A DNA stretch of 64,000 bases from Diphasiastrum complanatum (GCA_029204225.1 CM055099.1:68255084-68319083), one strand, 5' to 3'; positions 21,761 through 33,840 are shown, numbered from the stretch's first letter. Notes: generated from the letters alone by a model not told the origin. A program made the numbers and translations.

Positions 21761-23640
21761 GAATCTAGATGATTTAGGTCATTTGGCAAATGAGGCATTT
21801 CAAGTCTCAAAATACAATGCAGTCCCTCTTTGGAAGCTTGACTTTGACTTTTACATACTGTTTTGAGTCTAAGTTTAAACCTTGAGACTTGCCATAATTG
21901 TTTTCTTGCTCCCTAGTGACTAATGGCACCACAACTTGGACCTACACTCATAGGATGCCAAACTGGGGTCGAACATAACTAACTATTGATGGGCTCTTCA
22001 AGATGGGTTTATACACGTAGGATGTCATATTTAGGCCATTAATGAAACAAAATTAAATACTGGATCCTTCCATGCAAGGTGCTCCTTCCCTAAATTCCCT
22101 CGAGCTCCATTGAAATGTCCCTTAGGCCTTGTATTCTAGCCCCTACAGGATTGGACACCGCTTGTCTCGAAATTCCAAATAACACTGGTCTTAGTCTGAG
22201 CTCACTTATCCATTGTGGATCGGAAAATTTTGACTTAGACATAGAATTTTTATAGAAGCCTATGGTTGAGTAATATTTCTTTACTAGCTAATTTCAACTC
22301 ATAAGTAGAGGAGGTTAATGACATCATTTCAATCAAATTTGTTCTCAATGGAGAATGTTTTTTTTTTTAATATGAAGGAGATAATCAACAATAATTCCAA
22401 CTAATCATTTCCTATTTCTAAATCTATTATGATACAAAAAATTGGTTGAAGCCTAAGATCCTTCTTTGAATGACTGAAAAGATTATAAAAAGGGAAAAAG
22501 TGCCAAGATAATTGGAATTAAGATTTGTGCTGGGAGATTGGAATTTAAAGCAATTCTTAGAAAAATGACATAGTTACCCATTAATAAACTCTAGACTTAA
22601 TTTTTTCGAAAGTCAATTCACAAAGGGTTAGTAACAATATGTTTATCTCATGAACCAAGAGACTTGATCATCATGGGATACAGATAGCCTTATTGTTATT
22701 GATAAGCTAGGAGATTAATGTGATAAAAATCTTGGTAGGATTCTTCCATTTATGTTTATCTGTTGGTTAGCTTGGCATCCATAGTTTTTTTGGTCCCAAG
22801 TTCAAGCCCACCAAAATGCATTTATGTTTATCCCTAAAAGATGTATTGATTTTCAATAAGTGGCTATAACAAATCTAAGAGATGGATTCTTTAGGACTAT
22901 GACAGTAAGGAATTGACATGCACTGTATTGATATAGGGCTTTCCAAATGGATTGTTTTTGGATGATCAGATCATGAAGTTGAGGATCATCTTGGTGGAGA
23001 CAGAACATGTGGTATGGAATACATGAAATTTCAAAAGGAAGTCTTGATGCTGATTGGATCTAGATGAAAATGGTGGGAGAAGATGTCCCGAGGCATGCCT
23101 AATGGCATTGTGCATAATAAGATATTTTGTTAGATTTTTGAGGTACTGTTCTAGAGAGATATATCAAAAATACAAAATTAAAAACTCTTTCTATTTTGAA
23201 TTTGCTTCCAAGTATTATGAGCTTTATAGCCCAAATTCATGAGATTCTTTGAGAGGTAGTAATTACTACCCATAATAATGAAAGACCAATAACATCCATC
23301 TAGATCATGCAACTTAATTATGGATTGTGAACTATTTGTTAAATTTTAGTACTTTAGGACCCTAAATGGATCTACACAAGATCCACAAGAGTGATTGGGT
23401 GTTTGCTAAACAGTCTATGGCAAAAACTAGACACAAAAATTGATCTAGAATAGCAATTTTGCACATAACATTAATAAAACTTTGATCAAATGTGGAAATC
23501 TGAATTCACACGTGTGAAACAAAGCCTGTAGTATGACTTAAAAACAAAGAATGAAAGTAATATCACTTTGATTGTATTTGGATCATAAAAGTTCAATACA
23601 GATGTGGAGTAGTCTCAAGATTGCCAATAAGCTCTCAAAA
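21761..23640. other. no gene recognised; AT-rich repeat remnants
   Basis: Only short frames. A perfect palindrome TTCACACGTGTGAA lies at 23505-23518, pointing to an LTR remnant in the right-hand part. Boundaries are unclear. Confidence 0.5.
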
Positions 23641-24490
23641 ATATCCGAAGTGTTTACCTCGACCGAGTCTAGCACATCAATTCTCAACCACATCTCGACC
23701 GGACCAAACCATATCAAATCTCAACTGGATCAAGACCCATCAAACTCGACCGGATCGTCTCGTGTAAAATCTCAACTGGATTAGAGTCATCAAATCACGA
23801 CCAGCTTCAAACTTCAGAAAATCTCAATTGGATAACCTTGTGAAATCTTGACTGACTCAATCATTTAGTTCTCATCCAAGTCATTACATTGTCATCTCAA
23901 CCGAGTCAGATTTGATTCAAATCTCGACCGAGTCGGAAAGCTCTCAAATCTCGACGGTGCCCAAACGATCAAATACCAACCGCGTCCAAACCTTCAGCTT
24001 TCAGCCGCGCCACCCCATTACGCACTCAATCGAGATTGAGGATTCTATCAGGTTTCAATACCATCTCGACCGACTGTTATTCATTCAAAATCTCCAATGG
24101 GTCTCCATTGCATCTTGACCGAGCCAGCAGTTGCTTAAACTTCGACCTCGCCATCATGCGTTTAGAATTCGACCGGGTCTTGCACCGAGTAACTCGACCG
24201 AGCTTGACGTTGCTCACATCTCGACCGCGCCTGAAATGACTTAAAATCTCGACCGGGTCTGAGCTTCAACTCTCGACCGAGTCGGACCTCCATCAGCACT
24301 TGACCGACTCCTTCATCAAATCTCGACTGACACCCCTCCATCAATTTTCGACCGTGGCCCTCCTTCAGCTCTCGACCAACAATTTTTGATCACCATCTCG
24401 ACCGACACAACTCCATCAAATCTCGACTGACACCCCTCCATCAATTTTTGACTGACACCCTCCTTCAGATCTAAACCGACGTCACTTTTT
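23640..24490 (+). repeat. TCTCGACCGA minisatellite, about 30 degenerate units
   Basis: The core TCTCGACCG(A/G) recurs at irregular spacing, mostly 22-30 bp, across about 850 bp. One longer stretch is duplicated almost exactly 100 bp apart (TCTCGACTGACACCCCTCC at 24321 and 24421). It lies upstream of a gypsy gag on the same strand, so it may be that element's LTR or leader. Confidence 0.8.
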
Positions 24491-25178
24491 CAATTCTTGA
24501 CCAGACCATCAGTTTTTTTTCGCATTTTTTGCTCTTTTTTATCGTTTTTTTCGCGAGGTTGCCCAACACATTCGGGTTTTTTACCTAAACATTCATGCCT
24601 TCAGGTTTTTTGCATGTTTTTTCACCACCCTAGCAATTTTTGTTTCTTTCCACATCCGAGACCTTTGCTTTTTTCCATCACCCTAGACTGTTGTATTTTT
24701 TGCTTTTTTCAAACAAACTCATTCTTTTTTTTCGCCTTTTTATGACCTTCGCATTTTTCGCCTTTTTATGACCTTCGCATTTTTCGGCATAACCCTAAAT
24801 TTTTGCCATCTTCGCATTAACCTTAAATTTTTGCCATCGCATTTTTGCTTTATAGCATAACCCTAAATTGTTGCATTAACCCTAAACCTATCACGGTTTT
24901 TGCTTTTTCACAACCCTAAACCTTCGTATTTTTTTTTTATCTACACCTTAGGGTTTTTCGCTTTTTTGTAATTTGTGTCTAACATATTTTTCATTTTTCG
25001 GGAATTTCCTTAAAATTTTCAAGATTCTCTAATTTTTTGTTTTTTCAAAAATTTCTCGTGTTCGGGATTTTTCATGTTTTGTCAAGATTGGTGCAAAAAA
25101 AAAATCCTACAAAAGTTTAAAAAAAACACAAAAACACCAGAAACCCATACAAAATACAACAATACACGACAATACACA
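24491..25178 (+). other. T-rich leader with telo-box-like motifs before gypsy gag
   Basis: Long T runs alternate with repeated CCTTCGCATTTTTCGCC units (24747-24785) and at least four AACCCTAAA motifs between 24786 and 24915. AAACCCTAA-type motifs are plant telo-boxes. Here they most likely belong to an untranslated retrotransposon leader. Confidence 0.5.
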
Positions 25179-26230
25179 ATGGACCACCATACTGATCATG
25201 ATATCCCAGAAGATTATCCATACAAAATGAGGTCCCCTACAGCTGAACAAATCAGATGTCATAAGTTCTACCAAATGCGGTCCCAAATACATGAGCCATC
25301 CATGAATCCATTCAAGGGACAAGAGCCTGATAGAGCCGAGCCTTTACGAGCACAAGCCCATGTTCATGGTGTTGAAGCATCACACGCTAGAACACATCTG
25401 AATGGAGCTTTTGTAACTCCCAAAGCTCATCTTGAGAAGAGAACACCCAAGTTTGACGGTAGTTCGGACCCTCAAAAATTCTTGCAAATCTTTGAGAATG
25501 TGTGTGACGTTTACGGCGAAACATCTCCTGATGCTATGGTCCAACTGTTTTCAATAACCATGCTCGCTAAAGCACGTGACTGGTTTTTTAACCTTGATCG
25601 TGAAGATAAGACAAACTGCTCAATTTTGAAAGAGCCCTTTATCAAGCATTTTAAGCCCTTTCGTTTGATAGAGAGTCCTTTTGTCAAATTGAGTAACATC
25701 AAGATGACAAAAGATGAATGTGTACGAGACTATATTGAGCGTTTCAAATGCCGCAAAAGTCAAGTACAAGAACTCTCTTTGATGCTCCTCCTCAATCCTT
25801 GCAAGCTTCTTGTCACTCAACGACCTACCAAATCTTGGGCACATTTAGCAACAAGAGCCACTTTGGATGGCCGAGTATTGGAGTTGGCCACGAGCAACAC
25901 TCAGCTGCGAGCATAAATCGGCCAACTCTAGCAAGATTTGCTGATTGCCCAACAACACGAGCAAGCAAAGAAATCAGAGGTGCTAAAACTCAAGTAGCAC
26001 GAAGCCGATCTCCGAGGGTACATCATGGCTTTCTCAAAGTCTACCATGAACGCTCAACTAAAGGTCCAGGAGATCCAGGAACAGCTTACACAGTGTCTCA
26101 CTCCGCTCCTGGCACAATTCTCAATGCTGAAAATAGAAATAGGCATTCATTCATAATGTCATCCATGGGTGGATATTTGCTAGAATCTAGTGAGAAACTA
26201 AATTCCACAAATATTCCATTTGGAAAGTGA
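25179..26230 (+). pseudogene. Ty3/gypsy gag, plus strand, frameshifted
   Basis: A likely start ATG at 25179 opens MDHHTDHDIPEDYPYKMR. The retrotrans_gag core follows: TPKFDGSSDPQKFLQIFE, AMVQLFSITMLAKARDWFF, then KDECVRDYIERFKC. The frame shifts near 25750, after which the canonical continuation is lost, and a second open stretch (to 26230) has no motif I recognise. It belongs to the same broad gag type as the minus-strand element at 17865-21760. Confidence 0.75.
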
Positions 26231-26472
26231 GGATGAAATCACTTTTAGTGATCCATGACCTCTTTGATATTGTTCTAGGAGTTGAGGAAGAGCCTCAAGC
26301 TGCCCAAGAACAATTGAAATATAAGAAGAGGGCTAGATTAGCCTTGCATTGCTTAAAGTTAAATGTAAGCAATGACCTCTTGAAGGAGGTAGCTTCTTGT
26401 GCCTCATCAAAAGAGGCTTGTGATTCAATAAAGATAATTCATGAATTTAACAACACTTCAAGACTTCTCTAG
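26227..26472 (+). pseudogene. copia gag fragment (UBN2-like)
   Basis: About 80 codons: VRMKSLLVIHDLFDIVLGV-type start, QLKYKKRARLALHCLKLNVS, then SSKEACDSIKIIHEFNNTSR. This is the N-terminal half of a copia gag, abutting the gypsy fragment on its left and cut at 26472. Confidence 0.7.
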
Positions 26473-26613
26473 CATTGGCATTCCCGGTAAATCTAGCTTC
26501 TGGAGCTCCTTATCAGTGATCTGTCGACGCTCTTTATCGTAGGTCAGTGGCTCGACTCCGTTGCTTTTGATATCTGTTATGGTCTTTTAATAGTTGGAAT
26601 TAGTTAAGATTTT

Positions 26614-26904
26614 TCACGGGAATCTTCTAACACTCTTCTTTAAGACAAGATTCTCCATAATGGTAGCATCTTGACAAATTTGTGTCAATGAAGTGTAAGA
26701 TGCAAACTTCTTCATACCAGATTTGATCTTGTCAAGTAATCCGATATAGTAGTTCTGCACAATGGTCTTTGGGCTTAGTAGATCAATATCTATCATCAAA
26801 TTGAACAGCCTTCTGGTGTATTGTTGAACCATCTCATCAGGAAACATATGAAATGAAGCCAATCTCAAAAACTCGGTAGTCATGGCTGGAATTAGTATTG
26901 TCAT
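26614..26904 (-). pseudogene. gypsy-like gag fragment
   Basis: The minus-strand frame has MTTEFLRLASFHMFPDEMV and QYTRRLFNLMIDIDLLSPK, a pattern of gypsy gag cores. It is isolated. An adjoining minus-strand frame (about 26590-26470) encodes SNGVEPLTYDKERRQITDK, which I do not recognise. Confidence 0.5.
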
Positions 26905-27150
26905 GATGTACTGATTGCTTCAAAGGTTGTACAACTATGGTGTCCTACTTGTCTTGATTTTTTTGTTTTTTTTGACGAGAAAAGAAAAGAATCAATAAGA
27001 GTTGGATCAGTATGGATGGAAGGGTTACGAACAATTGAAAGAAAAATAGGAAGTAGAGTAACAGATGGATCTAACAGATGAACACGATGACGGTTACACT
27101 GTCAAGAGGAAATAGAAAATGGAAATGAGATTTAAATCCAAGTTTTAACA

Positions 27151-27162
27151 TGGTATCAGAGC
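27151..27162 (+). other. primer-binding site of an LTR-element remnant
   Basis: TGGTATCAGAGC is an exact match to the copia consensus and is preceded by TTTTAACA, a plausible LTR end. The LTR start to its left was not found, and no gag follows. Confidence 0.6.
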
Positions 27163-28929
27163 TAGATCCATGTATGTTTGAAGGTACATCAATCCAATCA
27201 AAGTTTTGAGTAAAAAGTCAAGATTTGAGAGTGCTTTTGTGTCTCAATTGGTTCATAGCTTCTAAATAAAGCTATGTTTGGATTCTTTTTTGGATCACCC
27301 TCTTGTTATGTGGAGTGCTCAGACCACGTGTGAGATGCATCCACTTTGATTTTGTGTTCCAAAACCCGATAAACTATAGGAATGGAATTAGCTTTTGTCA
27401 TCTAAAATCGGTTTCATAGAAAACTTACAAGAAATTGACTTTTAAAAATATCGAAAACTTTTTTTGAATGCAAGAAATCTTATGTTTATCGTTTTCATAT
27501 GGAGAAATTTGTGTAGCTTACATAGGTTAATTGAGTTAATAAAATAATTTATTAATGTAAATATCTAATAGTTTTTGGCAAAAAATTTGAGATGCAATAT
27601 TTAGAAGGCAAAAGTTTTTGACTAGTGACAAAGAGGTTTCTTGAACATTGCCAAATAGTGATTAGGTTTTTACTTTAGCATGGCCCGGTTTCAAGTCCCA
27701 ACACTTCAATGAATTAAACTTTCTTTTTATTTTTATTTTCAAGGGGAGATGGACGCCCTCCGAGGGCATTTTGTCAGGACACCCTTCCTCGGGCGAAACG
27801 CCTGGCGTATTTCCTCGGCATTGAATATGTTTTTACATTGTTTTATGTGCTGTAATTGTTTTTTTACACGCACCTTCTATGTAGGAGGCGTCTTTCCTTG
27901 GCATGATGTATGTTTTAATTTTCTTTTTCTTTTTCTTTTTGCTGTAAATTTTTTTTGCATGCACATTAAGAGCAAAAAGCGCGTGTAAAAAAAGTAAATA
28001 TTTTTACATGCACCCTTCTGTGTATGTAAAAAATGCCCAACAATTTCCGTCCCCTTAGGCTCTTCCATTTACTTGGTCAAAATGTGAAAAAATAGCTTTA
28101 GGTCTTTAGGATCTTCTACCTTCGAGTAGCTTCCACCAACTGGTGAACACTTGTGTCAACATCCGGGACGCGTTGGCATTCTTGTTTTTGCGGCCATGTG
28201 TGGATTGAAACTTTTTGGGTGGTCCTATTAAGAATACTTCCGCCGCCCACGTGTTGAATGAAAACTAAAGATTTCTGGAGACTGGCCGAATCGGGACACG
28301 TCAGTGACGGCTACACAAGACTGTTGAACACTTTGAAGTTCCATACTCTCAAGAGTCTTCTGCCCCCCGCGCTGCTTTGAGGTTGAAATTGAACAGAGAG
28401 AACCAACCGTCCAAATTTCCAAATTCCACCTTTCAGTTTTCAGCCGGAGGCCCACTTTCATGAAACTTTTAAATTATTTGGGAATATTATTGAGTGTTTT
28501 AGTGACTTCTCAATAATGAAACTTCTTTGAAGTTATATCTTATTTTGAAAGAACAAAATTTTGAGGGGAGGTCTTTGCTTTGAAGGACCAAGGCACTGAC
28601 TTTTTCACCTAAAAATGATTTTTACTTTTTGTTTTTTTTTTTTCTTTTTAACATCCACCTTTGGATGCCCAAAAGGTGCATGTAAAATATTTAAAAACAA
28701 TTGAATGGTCATATTAAAAAATTGGAAAAAAAATTGCTAGGCATTTTTTATTCCTTCACGAAAAAGATAAAACTACTTATACGTCATAATAAGTAAATGA
28801 ATTAATTACTTGTAAAGGTCATCTACAATACATAATGGATACTTTGTGATTAAAAAAGTAGAATATATATGTATTTTTTTTTTAAATGGAGGTGTTGTGC
28901 TTTCTACCTTGCGCGTCCGTGTACAGTTG
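27163..28929. other. no gene recognised; T-rich DNA with short inverted repeats
   Basis: No coding domain. TTTTTACATGCAC (28001-28013) and GTGTATGTAAAAA (28020-28032) form a 13-bp stem with one mismatch and a 6-nt loop. Related CACGCACC/GCRYGTAAAA words recur at about 27865, 27950, 27980 and 28675, hinting at a decayed DNA element. Confidence 0.45.
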
Positions 28930-29715
28930 CCATGTGGCACATGGCAGAGTGGTCAGACTACTACATTACACTGTATGTGTATTCTGTTGATCTACATGTC
29001 AAGTATCATCCAGTAAGTATGGTCGCTCTATGTGAATCTAAGATTAAAGTGATTAAACATCTACAACTAATCAGGGAATCACAAGAGTGGCAGACTAGCC
29101 ATGACCTAAAATGTATCTGCTGATGTCATATCATCAGATCAGATATCTATACTTCTGTGTAGTTGCATGATCTTGCTGATACTCTTTGGAGCGTGCAGGC
29201 AGGAGAAGGTTTTGTTTTGGTCGTTTGCCTTCTCTCGTACTAGACCACAAAAGATTCTCGTTCGTGAATCTTTCGTGTTTGCAAACCGTTCGTCTTCGTC
29301 TGCTTTGACTTTCGTGTTCGTGAACCCTTCGTCTTCGTTTCCTTTGACTTTCGTGTTCGCAAAACTTTTCGTGCTTCGTGTCTCCAGATCTTCGAGTTCG
29401 CAAATGTCTTCGTCGGGCTGAGGGTTGAAAGCTAGCAAGGCTTTGTAATAAGAAACGTTTTGCTTCTTCAACTCCCTCTCAAAGCATGATAGCTTTACGA
29501 TCCTGAGACTTCTCCTTTGTCTCTCAAGGAGTCCTTTGTCCAGGGCTTTAGTGAAGATGTCAACAACAATGTCTCTCGTTCCGATGAAGGTGGTCTGTAG
29601 CATCTTCTTCTCAATTAGATCCCTGATCAAGTGGTACTTGATCGCAATGTGCTTCGTTCTAGAATGGAACATGGGATCTTTTGTCAGGTGTATTGCAGAG
29701 GTGTTGTCCATCTGA
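28930..29715 (-). mobile_element. copia-A copy 2: RNase H end plus partial 3' LTR
   Basis: The minus strand of 29715-29467 encodes MDNTSAIHLTKDPMFHSR and TKHIAIKYHLIRDLIEKKM, the end of copia RNase H. It is followed by LTR sequence matching 4440-4917 of copy 1. Both ends are cut: the LTR lacks its distal part and everything upstream of RNase H is gone. Confidence 0.85.
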
Positions 29716-30571
29716 GTTTTCCAACCCACTTACCTCTTGTACCAAATTTCTTCCACTTAATCAACCCCTCACAGATCCTAGTACTTCAACCAAGATTAGG
29801 TTGATTCAATACAAATACACATTATCAAAATTACTTCTATCCCTAGAAACTGGGATTAGTAACTTCTAATCTTAATACTACTTATAATGATTTTCAATTT
29901 CAATCCTTCTCTAGTTCTAGATTGTTCCACATAATCCCTAGAGAATTTCATCTCAAGTCTGTGCAACTAATAGGTTCTTATGATAGAATCTTACTTTGAA
30001 ATTTCCAACTTCTTATAAAGGTTTTTCTGGAGAGGTGATAAATGAAAATCTCATAATCGTGAAACGTCAATAATATAGGATTCACTCTATTATACACTGG
30101 ACTTTCTTCTAAGTATTTTCAATATGAGTGATAATACCTATCATCCATTTGAGCTCTATCTATGCATAAGAGACAATCCGAGATAAAAAAATTGAAATTA
30201 CCAACATCCTGGAAACATTCCAAGCTTTATCCACAAGTAGTAATTCACATGATTATAATAGTCCTTCAGAAAATAAATTTCCATACTAGAAAGATCATAT
30301 GAATTTTAGTGTGAGGTCCATATTTAAAAAATTCAAAAGAAGTAAGGTCCTTTAAAAGTGAGAAATAGTTTTTAAGGGTTTCCGATTTGGAATTTATGAG
30401 ATACCATTTAGGGATCTGGATCTATATCTCATAGCCTCTCCAAATACCCTGAACAAGTTTAACCAATGGTTTCAACTGTTAGCATTACTAAACATGTAAA
30501 TACTAACCAGTGGTCTACTAATCATTCTCACACAAGAATTCCCCTTTGAAATCACTGATGTCCCATACCAT
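29716..30571. other. no gene recognised
   Basis: AT-rich sequence with short frames only, between copia-A copy 2 and the copia-C LTR. Confidence 0.6.
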
Positions 30572-30843
30572 TGTTAGAAATCAATGATAAACTTCATTGT
30601 TACACTTCCTAGTTATTGTTTACGATGTACTTTATTACTAGCTGTAACTAGCCATAGGCTAGTCTAGTAGTCTACTCCTAGGTTCTCCCTCTCTATTAGG
30701 GTTCAGGGTTTATATGTACATTTAACATTCAGTATGTGTTAGTGTGATAGAGTGACAATGCATGTTCTTCTTCCGCCTTTTTGTGGTGATTGCTTATGGT
30801 GAATGCTTGATGTTGCATATCTAACTTAACATGGTATTAGAGC
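30572..30843 (+). repeat. copia-C 5' LTR (260 bp) and primer-binding site
   Basis: The segment starts TGTTAGAAATC and ends TAACTTAACA, giving TG...CA ends. TGGTATTAGAGC (30832-30843) follows at once. The short LTR is typical of some copia lineages. No second copy is in the window, so the left boundary rests on the TG and the spacing alone. Confidence 0.7.
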
Positions 30844-31363
30844 TACGATAGTCCTGCATGCCTGATCAGTGGATACATCTTGTCATAGGCTCCGCAACGA
30901 AGTGAGAAAGTCCTTTACAGGAGGTGAAAGCTTGGAGAGACAAAAACGGCTGGAAGAAATCCTTCTTGATGTACTTTGCAGGTTTTGGAGCTCACAGTTA
31001 TTAGTGGGAAACGAAGACAGAGTCCCGGAGGCATCGGAAAGGCCAGGGTAGCATCAAACAGATTGAAAATCTATTGAGTGGGAAAAGTTTTACAATTTTG
31101 TTTTTGTGAAAAGTGTCATTTGTCAGAGAGTTGTGCCAAGAAATCTCTCAGTTGTTTGTTTGGGGTATTGCAAATCACACCAGACAGTGTCTAGTACTGC
31201 CATTTAGAGCTTTGAGGCTTCATACCTTTCACATTACTGATATTTGTCTGTTTGAACGATCACTCGTTTCGTAATCTAAGCAAAGAGGAGGCGGCATAGC
31301 CGCCGCGCCGAAGTAGGAAATCTGGAATATTCTCTTTGAAAGTTCTTATATTCTCTTTTTTTC

Positions 31364-31603
31364 CCGTACCAATATCGGATCCAAGCACGCTAGCTGAAGA
31401 GAAACCCGAGCAGTTGTACATTTGCACTCCAGTCCGATATTGTCCGTACCAATATCAGATCCAATTGCACGAGCTAAAGAAAATTCCGAGTAGTTGCACA
31501 TCCGCGCTCCAGTCCAATATCGCATGCTCCAATATCGGATCCACACGCACAAGTTAGAGAGGATCCTGAGCAACCATACTTTTGCGTTCCCTTCCGATAT
31601 CAG
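31364..31603 (+). repeat. three tandem 80-bp repeats with hairpin arms in the copia-C leader
   Basis: Units start at 31364, 31444 and 31524 with a constant 80-bp period. Each opens with CC(A)AATATCRGATCC and closes with a TCCRATAT word. In unit 1 CAATATCGGA (31370-31379) is the exact reverse complement of TCCGATATTG (31433-31442). Units 2 and 3 have weakened arms. They lie between primer-binding site and gag, where packaging or translation signals can sit. Confidence 0.85.
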
Positions 31604-31673
31604 GTGTATAACCAGAAAAATATACAGTTCTGTGGTGTGATAAATTACTTGATCCGAACTCATCTGTTCAGTA

Positions 31674-32700
31674 ATGGCAACTCTAAGTGAGAGTGTCCTC
31701 AATGAGTCAAGCAAATTGCAAGGAGCCGGCAACTATGCAGTTTGGAAATTCAAATTGAAAAACATTTTGATGGAAAAGGAGCTATGGGAGATCGTGACAT
31801 GTGAAGAGACAAGGCCAATGATTGAAGAAGATCAGCGGGCATTTGACAAGAGAAAACGAAAAGCACAAAATGTCATCAACTTATCAGTTAGAGATGCAAT
31901 TATTCCCTACATTTTGGATTCAGAAGGACCAAAAGAAGCATGGGATACATTGAAGGCATTGTTTGAGACCACAAATACATCTTGAGTGCTATTCCTGAAG
32001 ATTAAGCTGCACACATTGAGGATGGATGATGGTGCAAATGTTGCTGATCACCTACTGAAGATCAAAGAGATTCGTGACCAATTAGCAGCAGTTGGAGAGC
32101 AAGTACAGGATCGTGAGATCGTGTTGTTGGCATTGAATAGTTTGAGTGAGTCACATCAAATGTTTGTGACAAGTATAGCCACACGAGAAAATCTTCCAAC
32201 CTATGAAGAGTTAGGTGGATTGCTTTTGCTGGAAGAACAACGTCAAGAGAACTTGAGTTATCGCAATAGGGGATTTAATCAAGCTCTTGCAGTGAGGGGA
32301 CGTGTTGGCAGATTTGGTCGTGGAAGACACCAATCAAGAGGTGGAAACTCATATCATGGGTCGTTCCAACAATTTCAAGAATAATCCAATGATGGCCTAA
32401 ATCAAGGCAATTGGAATCAAGGCCGAGGTCAAGGACGCAGCTATTCCAAGCAAAATAAACCTGGAAATTGTAGGTATTGCAGCAAACCTGGCCATTGGGA
32501 GCGTGAATGCTTCAAGAAACAGAAGGAGATAGAACAAAGAAAAGGCAAATGGCAAGCGGGCAATTATGATGATCAACATCAATTTGATGATGATTATTAT
32601 GAAGACAATTATGCTGATCAACATCAATAGGATGATGATCAATATGAAGATGATACATGTAAGAGTTCAAACTTGTTAATTACCGCATTAACGACAAGTG
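31674..32700 (+). pseudogene. copia-C gag with CCHC knuckle
   Basis: ATG at 31674 opens MATLSESVLNESSKLQGAGN. The UBN2 gag core follows (AVWKFKLKNILMEKELWEI; GPKEAWDTLKALFETTNTS). A stop TGA at 31983 breaks it before VLFLKIKLHTLRMDDG. Downstream come LPTYEELGGLLLLEEQR, an RG-rich stretch, a stop near 32381 and the knuckle CRYCSKPGHWEREC. An acidic, D/Y-rich tail with a TAG near 32628 ends the gag. Confidence 0.88.
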
Positions 32701-33840
32701 ATGAAGCCAAGGATACCTGATACATTGATAGTGGTGCGTCGAAGCACATGACTTCAAGGAAAGAGTGGTTTTCAGTTGTCAAAGAAACTCACAATGGTGA
32801 TGAAGTTGGACAAGTTGATGGCAAATTGCTATATGTTAAAGGAGTTGGAGTGGTACCAGTGAAGTTAGCCAGCGAGAAGATAAAGCAGATAAGCAATGTG
32901 CAACATGTACCTAGCTTAGCTAACAATCTACTATTTGTTGGGATGATGGCTGATCAACAACTCAAGGTTGAGTTTGACAACGACAAATGTCTTGTCAAAG
33001 ACATCAAGAATCACTACAAAGTGCAGTGCTATAGGAGCTAGAGTCAACGAGAATCGACTCTACAAATTGAATGCAAGATCTTTTGCTCAAGCTATGGTAA
33101 GCACGGTTGATAGTCGAAGTGATCTTTGGCATCAACGATTTGGTCATATTAGTGCTCAAAGTTTACAGATTCTCAAAAGAGGTAATCTACTTATGGGATT
33201 GCCTGATATTTCTTTTGAAGGAAAAATTTGTGAAGGTTGCATTTTGGGAAAACAACACAAAGAGAGGTTTCCCAAAAGTGGAGCAAGGAGAGCCAGTGGC
33301 ATCCTAGATCTTATACACAGTGATCTATGTGAACCTATGCAGACTAGATCTCTTAGTGGCTACTATTACTTTATCACCTTCATTGATGATTATAGCAGAT
33401 GCATTTGGATATATTTCATAAGCAAGAAATCAGATGCTTTTGCTAAGTTCAAGAAATTCAAGGCATTAGTTGAAAAGCAAACAGGATGTTGCATCAAAAC
33501 TTTGAGATCTGATGGAGGTGGTGAGTATTTTGCGACAAAATTTATTGATTTCTACAAAGATCAAGGGATCAAGAGGCAGACTACAACAACTTATTCACCA
33601 CAACAAAATGGAGTTGTAGAATGAAAGAACAGATCTATTGTTGAGATGGCCAGGGTGATGCTCAAAAGCAAGGGTCTGCCAAACACCTTTTGGGCAGAAG
33701 TTTGTAGCACAGCTACGCACATCCTGAATCGGTGTCCTAAAGGCAAGCCTAATGCTGAAATTCCCAAGAGAGTACCTAAATGATACTTATCAGTCACAGA
33801 TGGTGCAAAGAAGGGAGATACTCCTGAATCTAGTGAGCAG
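32701..33840 (+). pseudogene. copia-C protease and integrase
   Basis: The protease motif YIDSGASKHMTSRKEW (Asp present) directly follows TGA at 32718-32720, where relatives have Trp. A frame change near 33035 leads to LWHQRFGHISAQSLQ, CEGCILGKQHKERFPKS, HSDLCEPMQTRSLSG (first catalytic Asp), TFIDDYSRCIWIYFI, LRSDGGGEYFATKFIDFY (second Asp) and SPQQNGVVE. A TGA at 33622 replaces the Arg of the usual E-R-K-N-R, then KNRSIVEMARVMLKSKG continues. Two more stops follow near 33780 and 33841. Confidence 0.88.

Noticed and set aside
23640-24490. CRISPR-like array
   Set aside because: The repeat word is short and degenerate with variable spacing and no conserved repeat-spacer layout, in a plant genome; it is a minisatellite.
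31364-31603. Host promoter enhancer repeats
   Set aside because: They lie between a copia primer-binding site and its gag, so they belong to the element's leader.
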